From contig OZ059897.1 of assembly GCA_964057225.1 (NCBI GenBank), positions 10,354,001 to 10,418,000 of the forward strand: DNA of 64,000 nucleotides, in the 5' to 3' direction. The notes below the pieces were generated by a model, which had not been told where the DNA came from, ran no database searches, and worked only from the letters and a program-made list of their open reading frames with translations. A program made the translations under genes and the position numbers. Origin of the DNA: Auanema rhodensis. Its lineage: Eukaryota > Nematoda > Chromadorea > Rhabditida > Rhabditidae. This document shows, piece after piece, positions 27,490-39,791 of this stretch (the stretch's first letter is position 1; every line of letters begins with the position of its first letter).

Positions 27490-28876
27490 TTTGGTAGTGC
27501 TCTTGGTTTGGAAAAACCTTGAGTGTTTAGTAACGTGGGGGATTTTGAGACGTTAATGAGTGTTATGGATAAGGAGTTTTGGAAAAGGAATGAGAAAGCT
27601 GTGAGTAACTGGTTTGTATAGTCGGCGTTAAGGAATGAATCTAAGTTGTGGCCATCAACAGAGATCCGCCTAAATTTGGACTTTGTTCGCTCTCCAATTT
27701 AATATTCTTAAATGTATATAATTCAACCAGTTTGTATATGTTCAAAAATGTTCAGTGCTCACTTGATTGATGCCTGAGCAATCTCATTAGTCCTTATTCC
27801 CATTTTTTTTCTTTTTCTGACAACTCTGATCTTCTTGGACTCACGAGTGATCGAAAATGCCACGAAAATGGACTTTGGTAAATGTTCAAAGGATTTTAGC
27901 GGTTTTCATAATGTACATTCGTAATAGCATTACTCTTTTAAGGAAGCAATTTGGAAAACGAATGAGTACCGTAGTCCCATCATGATCAGAAATCTAGTTT
28001 TAAAATTATGGCTAGGAATAGATGACTAAAGATTACAATAACTATATTTAAAGAATTATGGTGTTTAGGAATGAGTCTTATGCTTCAAAACAACAATAAC
28101 GGTATGAGGAAGGTGACATATAGTAAGGGGAGAAAATCCAAACTGATATGCTTAAGCCAACACGACCTGATAGACAATCACTAATAATAATTCAGTTCGT
28201 AAAATTGTACAGGATTTTTCGGACTATAGCGATCTTAAAATTCACTTTTCATAATATTCCTCCCATTTAGGTGAGGTTTCCCGTGTAAATTCAATGCGTT
28301 ATCAAATTATTTTTGGATGTTAATGGCAAAAAGTTGTCTGAACAGAAATGTAACGCAAAATAAAATAGTCCTGATCGCAAAATATGAAATAATCTCAATT
28401 TGGTGCGCAAAATTGTTTCATCCACAAAAAACAAAGAAATAACCGTGGCTATTCTTTCCTCGAAGCCAAAATCAATCCTTAAAAGAAGAAAGTGTGGGCA
28501 TAAATCTCAAAAAAAAATTATCCTTGGGTGAATTTGTTCACTAATTCATCCTAGGGTCCTCAAAAATGCTTCGAGTTCGGGTAACAGAGTATTCGATGTT
28601 AACAGCAAGGATATAAAAATTGTTGGGTTCAGACAGACAGAAAATTGTGAACAAACGGGAAAACGTAACTTCAGTTTCAAAAAATATAAAATATCCATCT
28701 CCAAAAGGAGTGGTCCTTGCATCCGTTCCCTTTTAAACGTTGTTGGCCCCACCGTATTGTGTTAAGACATGGAGTAGATGGTTTAGAGATATAAGAGAAT
28801 TCAGATTCAATGAATTGTATTGAAAATAAAGAAATATAAGAGAAAATAGTCAAGAAATCAAGATAAAAATGTTCGA
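27490..28876 (-). other. Leader of element B'
   Basis: Colinear with 40146-41541 of element B, with small differences. Short open frames (for example 28546-28752 minus) are disrupted relative to B and look non-coding. Confidence 0.65.
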
Positions 28877-28889
28877 GGTGGAACCTCCA
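28877..28889 (-). promoter_or_regulatory. Primer-binding site of element B' (tRNA-Gln)
   Basis: TGGAGGTTCCACC on the minus strand, adjacent to the 5' LTR, identical to A and B. Confidence 0.75.
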
Positions 28890-29226
28890 CGTTCCGTTAT
28901 GCTCTCACGTCGATCCTATAGACCAATAAAGCCTACAAGATGAGTGTGATAGTATTCCAGATGTAGCGGTAGTTAAAGAGCATAATGGATAAACATAAGA
29001 CTCGAGAAAGAAAGGTTTATTATGTCTACATGATTACAATAAGTTATATAAGTCTACATAAAGATATAAAGTGAAAGAGAGCTAAGAAAGGAAGACCAAC
29101 CATCCATAGTCATTCCATAAGGCAAAGCTGAAGTCTGTGTTCCATATGAAGGGCGTGTCGTCCTCTCTCAGCCTCATGTCGTCTGATTCTAACCCGCCTG
29201 CTACGTATTGATTTCCGAATGGAACG
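28890..29226 (-). repeat. 5' LTR of element B' (337 bp)
   Basis: Same sequence as 25915-26251. Flanked on the right by the TTAA duplication at 29227-29230. Confidence 0.93.
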
Positions 29227-29374
29227 TTAAACTGTATTGTTTTCAAAAATAAAGACAAAATTCAATTTCTGTTCATTGAATTAGAATTTTTATGTTGTCA
29301 CACAGGAAATGAAGAATCTTAGTTCATTTCAGTAACAATGAACACACTAACTTTGTTAAGTTGTTGTAATATCG

Positions 29375-29446
29375 GCCCAAGTAGTATAGTGGTTAGTACT
29401 CCACGTTGTGGCCGTGGCGACACAGGTTCGATTCCTGTCTTGGGCA
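29375..29446 (+). tRNA. tRNA-His(GTG) copy 32
   Basis: Y leader; consensus body. First gene right of element B'. Confidence 0.96.
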
Positions 29447-29704
29447 TTTTTTGTTTTGAAATTTAAATGCTGTAAAATTATTGCTTGCTTGTCATGTTAG
29501 ATTTGTTTAATTCAAATACTTATTTAAGTTCTAACAATTTTTGATTTAATCACGTTCAATTAACTGTATTGTTTTCAAAAATAAAGACATCCTTCAATTT
29601 CTGGTCATTGAATTAGAATTTTCATGTTGTCACACAGGAAATGAAGAATCTTAGTTCATTTCAGTAACAATGAACACAATTATTTTGTATAGTTTGTAAT
29701 ACAG

Positions 29705-29776
29705 GCCCAAGTAGTATAGTGGTTAGTACTCCACGTTGTGGCCGTGGCGACACAGGTTCGATTCCTGTCTTGGGCA
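29705..29776 (+). tRNA. tRNA-His(GTG) copy 33
   Basis: X-like leader with ACAGG in place of ACCGG; consensus body. Confidence 0.96.
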
Positions 29777-30036
29777 TTTTTTGTTTTGAAATTTAAATGC
29801 TATGAAATTATTGCTTGCTTGTCATGTTAGATTTGTTTAATTTAAATACTTATTTAAGTTCTAACAATTTTTGATTAAATCACGTTCAATTAACTGTATT
29901 GTTTTTAAAAATAAAGACAAAATTCAATTTCTGGTCATTGAATTAGAATTTTCATGTTGTCACACAGAAATTGAAGAATCTTAGTTCATTTCAGTAACAA
30001 TGAACACACTAACTTTGTTAAGTTGTTGTAATATCG

Positions 30037-30108
30037 GCCCAAGTAGTATAGTGGTTAGTACTCCACGTTGTGGCCGTGGCGACACAGGTTCGATTCCTGT
30101 CTTGGGCA
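30037..30108 (+). tRNA. tRNA-His(GTG) copy 34
   Basis: Y leader; consensus body; terminator is A then T5. Confidence 0.96.
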
Positions 30109-30368
30109 ATTTTTGTTTTGAAATTAAAATGCTATAAAATTATTGCTTGCTTGTCATGCTAGATTTGTTTAATTTAAATACTTATTAAAGTTCCAACAAT
30201 TTTCGATTAAATCACATTCAATTAACTGTATTGTTTTCAAAAATAAAGACAAAATTCAACTTCTGTTCATTGAATTAGAATTTTCATGTTGTCACACAGA
30301 AATTGAAGATTCTTAGTTCATTTCAGTAACAATGAACACACTAACTTTGTTAAGTTGTTGTAATATCG

Positions 30369-30440
30369 GCCCAAGTAGTATAGTGGTTAGTACTCCACGT
30401 TGTGGCCGTGGCGACACAGGTTCGATTCCTGTCTTGGGCA
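30369..30440 (+). tRNA. tRNA-His(GTG) copy 35
   Basis: Y leader; consensus body. Confidence 0.96.
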
Positions 30441-30698
30441 TTTTTTGTTTTGAAATTTAAATGCTATAAAATTATTGCTTGCTTGTCATGTTAGATTTGT
30501 TTAATTCAAATACTTATTTAAGTTCTAACAATTTTTGATTTAATTACGTTCAATTAACTGTATTGTTTTCAAAAATAAAGACATCTTTCAATTTCTGGTC
30601 ATTGAATTAGAATTTTCATGTTGTCACACAGGAAATGAAGAATCTTAGTTCATTTCAGTAACAATGAACACAATAATTTGGTTTAGTTTGTAATACCG

Positions 30699-30770
30699 GC
30701 CCAAGTAGTATAGTGGTTAGTACTCCACGTTGTGGCCGTGGCGACACAGGTTCGATTCCTGTCTTGGGCA
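30699..30770 (+). tRNA. tRNA-His(GTG) copy 36
   Basis: X leader; consensus body. Confidence 0.96.
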
Positions 30771-31030
30771 TTTTTTGTTTTGAAATTTAAATGCTATAAA
30801 ATTATTGCTTGCTTGTCATGTTAGATTTGTTTAATTTGAATACTTATTTAGGTTCGAACAATTTTCGATTAAATCACGTTCATTAAACTGTATTGTTTTC
30901 AAAAATAAAGACAAAATTCAATTTCTGTTCATTGAATTAGAATTTTCATGTTGTCACACAGAAATTGAAGAATCTTAGTTCATTTCAGTAACAATGAACA
31001 CACTAACTTTGTTAAGTTGTTGTAATATCG

Positions 31031-31102
31031 GCCCAAGTAGTATAGTGGTTAGTACTCCACGTTGTGGCCGTGGCGACACAGGTTCGATTCCTGTCTTGGG
31101 CA
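31031..31102 (+). tRNA. tRNA-His(GTG) copy 37
   Basis: Y leader; consensus body. Confidence 0.96.
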
Positions 31103-31360
31103 TTTTTTGTTTTGAAATTTAAATGCTGTAAAATTATTGCTTGCTTGTCATGTTAGATTTGTTTAATTCAAATACTTATTTAAGTTCTAACAATTTTTGA
31201 TTTAATCACGTTCAATTAACTGTATTGTTTTCAAAAATAAAGACAAAATTCAATTTCTGTTCATTGAATTAGAATTTTTATGTTGTCACACAGGAAATGA
31301 AGAATCTTAGTTCATTTCAGTAACAATGAACACAATAATTTTGTATAGTTTGTAATACCG

Positions 31361-31432
31361 GCCCAAGTAGTATAGTGGTTAGTACTCCACGTTGTGGCCG
31401 TGGCGACACAGGTTCGATTCCTGTCTTGGGCA
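31361..31432 (+). tRNA. tRNA-His(GTG) copy 38
   Basis: X leader; consensus body. Confidence 0.96.
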
Positions 31433-31692
31433 TTTTTTGTTTTGAAATTAAAAAGGTATAAACATATTGCTTGCTTGTCATGTTAGATTTGTTTAATTTA
31501 AATACTTATTTAAGTTCTAACAATTTTTGATTTAATCACGTTCAATTAACTGTATTGTTTTCAAAAATAAAGACATCCTTCAATTTCTGGTCATTGAATT
31601 AGAATTTTCATGTTGTCACACAGGAAATGAAGAATCTTAGTTCATTTCAGTAACAATGAACACACTATTTTTGTTAAGTTGTTGTAATATCG

Positions 31693-31764
31693 GCCCAAGT
31701 AGTATAGTGGTTAGTACTCCACGTTGTGGCCGTGGCGACACAGGTTCGATTCCTGTCTTGGGCA
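31693..31764 (+). tRNA. tRNA-His(GTG) copy 39
   Basis: Y leader; consensus body. Confidence 0.96.
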
Positions 31765-32024
31765 TTTTTTGTTTTGAAATTTAAATGCTATGAAATTATT
31801 GCTTGCTTGTCATGTTAGATTTGTTTAATTTAAATACTTATTTAAGTTCCAACAATTTTCGATTAAATCACGTTCAATTAACTGTATTGTTTTTAAAAAT
31901 AAAGACAAAATTCAATTTCTGGTCATTGAATTAGAATTTTCATGTTGTCACACAGAAATTGAAGAATCTTAGTTCATTTCAGTAACAATGAACACACTAA
32001 CTTTGTTAAGTTGTTGTAATATCG

Positions 32025-32096
32025 GCCCAAGTAGTATAGTGGTTAGTACTCCACGTTGTGGCCGTGGCGACACAGGTTCGATTCCTGTCTTGGGCA
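32025..32096 (+). tRNA. tRNA-His(GTG) copy 40
   Basis: Y leader; consensus body. Confidence 0.96.
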
Positions 32097-32356
32097 TTTT
32101 TTGTTTTGAAATTTAAATGCTATAAAGTTATTGCTTGCTTGTCATGTTAGATTTGTTTAATTCAAATACTTATTTAAGTTCTAACAATTTCTGATTTAAT
32201 CACGTTCAATTAACTGTATTGTTTTCAAAAATAAAGACAAAATTCAATTTCTGTTCATTGAATTAGAATTGTTATGTTGTCACACAGGAAATGAAGAATC
32301 TTAGTTCATTTCAGTAACAATGAACACACTAATTTTGTTAAGTTGTTGTAATATCG

Positions 32357-32428
32357 GCTCAAGTAGTATAGTGGTTAGTACTCCACGTTGTGGCCGTGGC
32401 GACACAGGTTCGATTCCTGTCTTGGGCA
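32357..32428 (+). tRNA. tRNA-His(GTG) copy 41
   Basis: Y leader; C3 to T wobble variant; terminator is A then T5. Confidence 0.95.
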
Positions 32429-32688
32429 ATTTTTGTTTTGAAATTAAAATGCTATAAAATTATTGCTTGCTTGTCATGTTAGATTTGTTTAATTTAAATA
32501 CTTATTAAAGTTCCAACAATTTTCGATTAAATCACATTCAATTAACTGTATTGTTTTCAAAAATAAAGACAAAATTCAACTTCTGTTCATTGAATTAGAA
32601 TTTTCATGTTGTCACACAGAAATTGAAGATTCTTAGTTCATTTCAGTAACAATGAACACACTAACTTTGTTAAGTTGTTGTAATATCG

Positions 32689-32760
32689 GCCCAAGTAGTA
32701 TAGTGGTTAGTACTTCACGTTGTGGCCGTGGCGACACAGGTTCGATTCCTGTCTTGGGCA
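32689..32760 (+). tRNA. tRNA-His(GTG) copy 42
   Basis: Y leader. C27 is T, giving a U-G pair at the top of the anticodon stem. Confidence 0.94.
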
Positions 32761-33018
32761 TTTTTTGTTTTGAAATTTAAATGCTATAAAATTATTGCTT
32801 GCTTGTCATGTTAGATTTGTTTAATTCAAATACTTATTTAAGTTCTAACAATTTTTGATTTAATTACGTTCAATTAACTGTATTGTTTTCAAAAATAAAG
32901 ACAAAATTCAATTTCTGTTCATTGAATTAGAATTTTTATGTTGTCACACAGGAAATGAAGAATCTTAGTTCATTTCAGTAACAAGGAACACAATAACTTT
33001 GTTTAGTTTGTAATACCG

Positions 33019-33090
33019 GCCCAAGTAGTATAGTGGTTAGTACTCCACGTTGTGGCCGTGGCGACACAGGTTCGATTCCTGTCTTGAGCA
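33019..33090 (+). tRNA. tRNA-His(GTG) copy 43, acceptor mismatch
   Basis: X leader. G70 is A, so C3 faces A70 in the acceptor stem. Terminator is A then T5. Possibly impaired. Confidence 0.9.
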
Positions 33091-33348
33091 ATTTTTGTTT
33101 TGAAATTAAAATGCTATAAAATTATTGCTTGCTTGTCATGTTAGATTTGTTTAATTTAAATACTTATTAAAGTTCCAACAATTTTCGATTAAATCACATT
33201 CAATTAACTGTATTGTTTTCAAAAATAAAGACAAAATTCAATTTCTGGTCATTGAATTAGAATTTTCATGTTGTCACACAGGAAATGAAGAATCTTAGTT
33301 CATTTCAGTAACAATGAACACAATAATTTGGTTTAGTTTGTAATACCG

Positions 33349-33420
33349 GCCCAAGTAGTATAGTGGTTAGTACTCCACGTTGTGGCCGTGGCGACACAGG
33401 TTCGATTCCTGTCTTGGGCA
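33349..33420 (+). tRNA. tRNA-His(GTG) copy 44
   Basis: X leader; consensus body. Confidence 0.96.
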
Positions 33421-33680
33421 TTTTTTGTTTTGAAATTTAAATGCTATAAAATTATTGCTTGCTTGTCATGTTAGATTTGTTTAATTTGAATACTTATTTA
33501 GGTTCGAACAATTTTCGATTAAATCACGTTCATTAAACTGTATTGTTTTCAAAAATAAAGACAAAATTCAATTTCTGTTCATTGAATTAGAATTTTCATG
33601 TTGTCACACAGAAATTGAAGAATCTTAGTTCATTTCAGTAACAATGAACACACTAACTTTGTTAAGTTGTTGTAATATCG

Positions 33681-33752
33681 GCCCAAGTAGTATAGTGGTT
33701 AGTACTCCACGTTGTGGCCGTGGCGACACAGGTTCGATTCCTGTCTTGGGCA
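33681..33752 (+). tRNA. tRNA-His(GTG) copy 45
   Basis: Y leader; consensus body. Confidence 0.96.
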
Positions 33753-34010
33753 TTTTTTGTTTTGAAATTTAAATGCTATGAAATTATTGCTTGCTTGTCA
33801 TGTTAGATTTGTTTAATTTAAATACTTATTTAAGTTCCAACAATTTTCGATTAAATCACGTTCAATTAACTGTATTGTTTTCAAAAATAAAGACAAAATT
33901 CAATTTCTGTTCATTGAATTAGAATTTTTATGTTGTCACACAGGAAATGAAGAATCTTAGTTCATTTCAGTAACAATGAACACAATAACTTTGTTTAGTT
34001 TGTAATACCG

Positions 34011-34082
34011 GCCCAAGTAGTATAGTGGTTAGTACTCCACGTTGTGGCCGTGGCGACACAGGTTCGATTCCTGTCTTGGGCA
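34011..34082 (+). tRNA. tRNA-His(GTG) copy 46
   Basis: X leader; consensus body. Confidence 0.96.
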
Positions 34083-34342
34083 TTTTTTATTTTGAAATTA
34101 AAATGCTATAAAATTATTGCTTGCTTGTCATGTTAGATTTGTTTAATTCAAATACTTATTTAAGTTCTAACAATTTTTGATTAAATCACGTTCATTAAAC
34201 TGTATTGTTTTCAAAAATAAAGACATCTTTCAATTTCTGGTCATTGAATTAGAATTTTCATGTTGTCACACAGAAATTGAAGAATCTTAGTTCATTTTAG
34301 TAACAATGAACACACTAACTTTGTTAAGTTGTTGTAATATCG

Positions 34343-34414
34343 GCCCAAGTAGTATAGTGGTTAGTACTCCACGTTGTGGCCGTGGCGACACAGGTTCGAT
34401 TCTTGTCTTGGGCA
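34343..34414 (+). tRNA. tRNA-His(GTG) copy 47
   Basis: Y leader with TTTTAGTAAC. C62 is T: a G-U pair in the T stem and a B box ending TTCT. First unit of this variant class. Confidence 0.94.
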
Positions 34415-34674
34415 TTTTTTGTTTTGAAATTAAAATGCTATAAAATTATTGCTTGCTTGTCATGTTAGATTTTTTTAATTTGAATACTTATTTAGGTTCG
34501 AACAATTTTCGATTAAATCACGTTCATTAAACTGTATTGTTTTCAAAAATAAAGACAAAATTCAATTTCTGTTCATTGAATTAGAATTTTCATGTTGTCA
34601 CACAGAAATTGAAGAATCTTAGTTCATTTCAGTAACAATGAACACACTAACTTTGTTAAGTTGTTGTAATATCG

Positions 34675-34746
34675 GCCCAAGTAGTATAGTGGTTAGTACT
34701 CCACGTTGTGGCCGTGTCGACACAGGTTCGATTCCTGTCTTGGGCA
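34675..34746 (+). tRNA. tRNA-His(GTG) copy 48, anticodon-stem mismatch
   Basis: Y leader. G43 is T, facing C27, so the outermost anticodon-stem pair is lost. Confidence 0.91.
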
Positions 34747-35004
34747 TTTTTTGTTTTGAAATTTAAATGCTATGAAATTATTGCTTGCTTGTCATGTTAG
34801 ATTTGTTTAATTTAAATACTTATTTAAGTTCCAACAATTTTCGATTAAATCACGTTCAATTAACTGTATTGTTTTCAAAAATAAAGACAAAATTCAATTT
34901 CTGTTCATTGAATTAGAATTTTTATGTTGTCACACAGGAAATGAAGAATCTTAGTTCATTTCAGTAACAATGAACACAATAACTTTGTTTAGTTTGTAAT
35001 ACCG

Positions 35005-35076
35005 GCCCAAGTAGTATAGTGGTTAGTACTCCACGTTGTGGCCGTGGCGACACAGGTTCGATTCCTGTCTTGGGCA
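35005..35076 (+). tRNA. tRNA-His(GTG) copy 49
   Basis: X leader; consensus body. Confidence 0.96.
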
Positions 35077-35336
35077 TTTTTTATTTTGAAATTAAAATGC
35101 TATAAAATTATTGCTTGCTTGTCATGTTAGATTTGTTTAATTCAAATACTTATTTAAGTTCTAACAATTTTTGATTAAATCACGTTCATTAAACTGTATT
35201 GTTTTCAAAAATAAAGACATCTTTCAATTTCTGGTCATTGAATTAGAATTTTCATGTTGTCACACAGAAATTGAAGAATCTTAGTTCATTTTAGTAACAA
35301 TGAACACACTAACTTTGTTAAGTTGTTGTAATATCG

Positions 35337-35408
35337 GCCCAAGTAGTATAGTGGTTAGTACTCCACGTTGTGGCCGTGGCGACACAGGTTCGATTCTTGT
35401 CTTGGGCA
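35337..35408 (+). tRNA. tRNA-His(GTG) copy 50
   Basis: Y leader; C62 to T variant. Confidence 0.94.
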
Positions 35409-35668
35409 TTTTTTGTTTTGAAATTAAAATGCTATAAACATATTGCTTGCTTGTCATGTTAGATTTGTTTAATTCAAATACTTATTTAAGTTCTAACAAT
35501 TTTTGATTAAATCACGTTCATTAAACTGTATTGTTTTCAAAAATAAAGACATCTTTCAATTTCTGGTCATTGAATTAGAATTTTCATGTTGTCACACAGA
35601 AATTGAAGAATCTTAGTTCATTTTAGTAACAATGAACACACTAACTTTGTTAAGTTGTTGTAATATCG

Positions 35669-35740
35669 GCCCAAGTAGTATAGTGGTTAGTACTCCACGT
35701 TGTGGCCGTGGCGACACAGGTTCGATTCTTGTCTTGGGCA
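35669..35740 (+). tRNA. tRNA-His(GTG) copy 51
   Basis: Y leader; C62 to T variant. Confidence 0.94.
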
Positions 35741-35998
35741 TTTTTTGTTTTGAAATTTAAATGCTATAAAATTATTGCTTGCTTGTCATGTTAGATTTGT
35801 TTAATTTAAATACTTATTAAAGTTCCAACAATTTTCGATTAAATCACATTCAATTAACTGTATTGTTTTCAAAAATAAAGACATCTTTCAATTTCTGGTC
35901 ATTGAATTAGAATTTTCATGTTGTCACACAGGAAATGAAGAATCTTAGTTCATTTCAGTAACAATGAACACAATAATTTGGTTTAGTTTGTAATACCG

Positions 35999-36070
35999 GC
36001 CCAAGTAGTATAGTGGTTAGTACTCCACGTTGTGGCCGTGGCGACACAGGTTCGATTCCTGTCTTGGGCA
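35999..36070 (+). tRNA. tRNA-His(GTG) copy 52
   Basis: X leader; consensus body. Confidence 0.96.
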
Positions 36071-36328
36071 TTTTTTGTTTTGAAATTTAAATGCTATAAA
36101 ATTATTGCTTGCTTGTCATGTTAGATTTGTTCAATTTAAATACTTATTTAAGTTCCAACAATTTTCGATTAAATCACGTTCAATTAACTGTATTGTTTTC
36201 AAAAATAAAGACAAAATTCAATTTCTGTTCATTGAATTAGAATTTTTATGTTGTCACACAGGAAATGAAGAATCTTAGTTCATTTCAGTAACAAGGAACA
36301 CAATAACTTTGTTTAGTTTGTAATACCG

Positions 36329-36400
36329 GCCCAAGTAGTATAGTGGTTAGTACTCCACGTTGTGGCCGTGGCGACACAGGTTCGATTCCTGTCTTGGGCA
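36329..36400 (+). tRNA. tRNA-His(GTG) copy 53
   Basis: X leader; spacer stem-loop broken (AACAAGGAAC); consensus body. Confidence 0.96.
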
Positions 36401-36660
36401 TTTTTTGTTTTGAAATTTAAATGCTATAAAATTATTGCTTGCTTGTCATGTTAGATTTGTTTAATTTGAATACTTATTTAGGTTCGAACAATTTTCGATT
36501 AAATCACGTTCATTAAACTGTATTGTTTTCAAAAATAAAGACAAAATTCAATTTCTGTTCATTGAATTAGAATTTTCATGTTGTCACACAGAAATTGAAG
36601 AATCTTAGTTCATTTCAGTAACAATGAACACACTAACTTTGTTAAGTTGTTGTAATATCG

Positions 36661-36732
36661 GCCCAAGTAGTATAGTGGTTAGTACTCCACGTTGTGGCCG
36701 TGGCGACACAGGTTCGATTCCTGTCTTGGGCA
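36661..36732 (+). tRNA. tRNA-His(GTG) copy 54
   Basis: Y leader; consensus body. Confidence 0.96.
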
Positions 36733-36990
36733 TTTTTTGTTTTGAAATTTAAATGCTATGAAATTATTGCTTGCTTGTCATGTTAGATTTGTTTAATTTA
36801 AATACTTATTTAAGTTCCAACAATTTTCGATTAAATCACGTTCAATTAACTGTATTGTTTTCAAAAATAAAGACAAAATTCAATTTCTGTTCATTGAATT
36901 AGAATTTTTATGTTGTCACACAGGAAATGAAGAATCTTAGTTCATTTCAGTAACAATGAACACAATAACTTTGTTTAGTTTGTAATACCG

Positions 36991-37062
36991 GCCCAAGTAG
37001 TATAGTGGTTAGTACTCCACGTTGTGGCCGTGGCGACACAGGTTCGATTCCTGTCTTGGGCA
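36991..37062 (+). tRNA. tRNA-His(GTG) copy 55
   Basis: X leader; consensus body. Confidence 0.96.
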
Positions 37063-37320
37063 TTTTTTATTTTGAAATTAAAATGCTATAAAATTATTGC
37101 TTGCTTGTCATGTTAGATTTGTTTAATTCAAATACTTATTTAAGTTCTAACAATTTTTGATTAAATCACGTTCATTAAACTGTATTGTTTTCAAAAATAA
37201 AGACATCTTTCAATTTCTGGTCATTGAATTAGAATTTTCATGTTGTCACACAGGAAATGAAGAATCTTAGTTCATTTCAGTAACAAGGAACACAATAACT
37301 TTGTTTAGTTTGTAATACCG

Positions 37321-37392
37321 GCCCAAGTAGTATAGTGGTTAGTACTCCACGTTGTGGCCGTGGCGACACAGGTTCGATTCCTGTCTTGGGCA
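37321..37392 (+). tRNA. tRNA-His(GTG) copy 56
   Basis: X leader; spacer stem-loop broken (AACAAGGAAC); consensus body. Confidence 0.96.
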
Positions 37393-37652
37393 TTTTTTGT
37401 TTTGAAATTTAAATGCTATAAAATTATTGCTTGCTTGTCATGTTAGATTTGTTTAATTTGAATACTTATTTAGGTTCGAACAATTTTCGATTAAATCACG
37501 TTCATTAAACTGTATTGTTTTCAAAAATAAAGACAAAATTCAATTTCTGTTCATTGAATTAGAATTTTCATGTTGTCACACAGAAATTGAAGAATCTTAG
37601 TTCATTTCAGTAACAATGAACACACTAACTTTGTTAAGTTGTTGTAATATCG

Positions 37653-37724
37653 GCCCAAGTAGTATAGTGGTTAGTACTCCACGTTGTGGCCGTGGCGACA
37701 CAGGTTCGATTCCTGTCTTGGGCA
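37653..37724 (+). tRNA. tRNA-His(GTG) copy 57
   Basis: Y leader; consensus body. Last unit before the duplicated 13-unit block. Confidence 0.96.
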
Positions 37725-37982
37725 TTTTTTGTTTTGAAATTTAAATGCTATGAAATTATTGCTTGCTTGTCATGTTAGATTTGTTTAATTTAAATACTTA
37801 TTTAAGTTCCAACAATTTTCGATTAAATCACGTTCAATTAACTGTATTGTTTTCAAAAATAAAGACAAAATTCAATTTCTGTTCATTGAATTAGAATTTT
37901 TATGTTGTCACACAGGAAATGAAGAATCTTAGTTCATTTCAGTAACAATGAACACAATAACTTTGTTTAGTTTGTAATACCG

Positions 37983-38054
37983 GCCCAAGTAGTATAGTGG
38001 TTAGTACTCCACGTTGTGGCCGTGGCGACACAGGTTCGATTCCTGTCTTGGGCA
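37983..38054 (+). tRNA. tRNA-His(GTG) copy 58
   Basis: X leader; consensus body. Paralog of copy 71. Confidence 0.96.
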
Positions 38055-38314
38055 TTTTTTATTTTGAAATTAAAATGCTATAAAATTATTGCTTGCTTGT
38101 CATGTTAGATTTGTTTAATTCAAATACTTATTTAAGTTCTAACAATTTTTGATTAAATCACGTTCATTAAACTGTATTGTTTTCAAAAATAAAGACATCT
38201 TTCAATTTCTGGTCATTGAATTAGAATTTTCATGTTGTCACACAGAAATTGAAGAATCTTAGTTCATTTTAGTAACAATGAACACACTAACTTTGTTAAG
38301 TTGTTGTAATATCG

Positions 38315-38386
38315 GCCCAAGTAGTATAGTGGTTAGTACTCCACGTTGTGGCCGTGGCGACACAGGTTCGATTCTTGTCTTGGGCA
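38315..38386 (+). tRNA. tRNA-His(GTG) copy 59
   Basis: Y leader; C62 to T variant. Paralog of copy 72. Confidence 0.94.
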
Positions 38387-38644
38387 TTTTTTGTTTTGAA
38401 ATTAAAATGCTATAAAATTATTGCTTGCTTGTCATGTTAGATTTGTTTAATTTAAATACTTATTTAAGTTCCAACAATTTTCGATTAAATCACGTTCAAT
38501 TAACTGTATTGTTTTCAAAAATAAAGACAAAATTCAATTTCTGTTCATTGAATTAGAATTTTTATGTTGTCACACAGGAAATGAAGAATCTTAGTTCATT
38601 TCAGTAACAATGAACACAATAACTTTGTTTAGTTTGTAATACCG

Positions 38645-38716
38645 GCCCAAGTAGTATAGTGGTTAGTACTCCACGTTGTGGCCGTGGCGACACAGGTTCG
38701 ATTCCTGTCTTGGGCA
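38645..38716 (+). tRNA. tRNA-His(GTG) copy 60
   Basis: X leader; consensus body. Paralog of copy 73. Confidence 0.96.
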
Positions 38717-38976
38717 TTTTTTATTTTGAAATTAAAATGCTATAAAATTATTGCTTGCTTGTCATGTTAGATTTGTTTAATTCAAATACTTATTTAAGTT
38801 CTAACAATTTTTGATTAAATCACGTTCATTAAACTGTATTGTTTTCAAAAATAAAGACATCTTTCAATTTCTGGTCATTGAATTAGAATTTTCATGTTGT
38901 CACACAGAAATTGAAGAATCTTAGTTCATTTTAGTAACAATGAACACACTAACTTTGTTAAGTTGTTGTAATATCG

Positions 38977-39048
38977 GCCCAAGTAGTATAGTGGTTAGTA
39001 CTCCACGTTGTGGCCGTGGCGACACAGGTTCGATTCTTGTCTTGGGCA
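38977..39048 (+). tRNA. tRNA-His(GTG) copy 61
   Basis: Y leader; C62 to T variant. Paralog of copy 74. Confidence 0.94.
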
Positions 39049-39306
39049 TTTTTTGTTTTGAAATTAAAATGCTATAAACATATTGCTTGCTTGTCATGTT
39101 AGATTTGTTTAATTTAAATACTTATCTAAGTTCTAACAATTTTTGATTTAATCACGTTCAATTAACTGTATTGTTTTCAAAAATAAAGACATCTTTCAAT
39201 TTCTGGTCATTGAATTAGAATTTTCATGTTGTCACACAGGAAATGAAGAATCTTAGTTCATTTCAGTAACAATGAACACAATAATTTGGTTTAGTTTGTA
39301 ATACCG

Positions 39307-39378
39307 GCCCAAGTAGTATAGTGGTTAGTACTCCACGTTGTGGCCGTGGCGACACAGGTTCGATTCCTGTCTTGGGCA
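39307..39378 (+). tRNA. tRNA-His(GTG) copy 62
   Basis: X leader; consensus body. Paralog of copy 75. Confidence 0.96.
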
Positions 39379-39638
39379 TTTTTTGTTTTGAAATTTAAAT
39401 GCTATAAAATTATTGCTTGCTTGTCATGTTAGATTTGTTTAATTTAAATACTTATTAAAGTTCCAACAATTTTCGATTAAATCACATTCAATTAACTGTA
39501 TTGTTTTCAAAAATAAAGACAAAATTCAACTTCTGTTCATTGAATTAGAATTTTCATGTTGTCACACAGAAATTGAAGATTCTTAGTTCATTTCAGTAAC
39601 AATGAACACACTAACTTTGTTAAGTTGTTGTAATATCG

Positions 39639-39710
39639 GCCCAAGTAGTATAGTGGTTAGTACTCCACGTTGTGGCCGTGGCGACACAGGTTCGATTCCT
39701 GTCTTGGGCA
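39639..39710 (+). tRNA. tRNA-His(GTG) copy 63
   Basis: Y leader; consensus body. Paralog of copy 76. Element B begins 86 bp past its 3' base. Confidence 0.96.
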
Positions 39711-39791
39711 TTTTTTGTTTTGAAATTTAAATGCTATGAAATTATTGCTTGCTTGTCATGTTAGATTTGTTCAATTTAAATACTTATTTAA

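Larger units (their letters stand above)
25915..29226 (-). mobile_element. Internally deleted, non-autonomous retroelement B'
   Basis: The element is 3,312 bp on the minus strand. It keeps both LTRs (337 bp, identical by eye), primer site, leader, the first 92 gag codons, the end of pol, the 3' untranslated region, CGCG hairpin and polypurine tract. About 8.1 kb between gag and the pol end is missing, plus a further 36 bp in the pol tail. Its LTR differs from that of element B at least at one base, so it is a separate lineage copy. All cis-acting ends are present, so it could be mobilised in trans by a B-type element. Confidence 0.93.
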
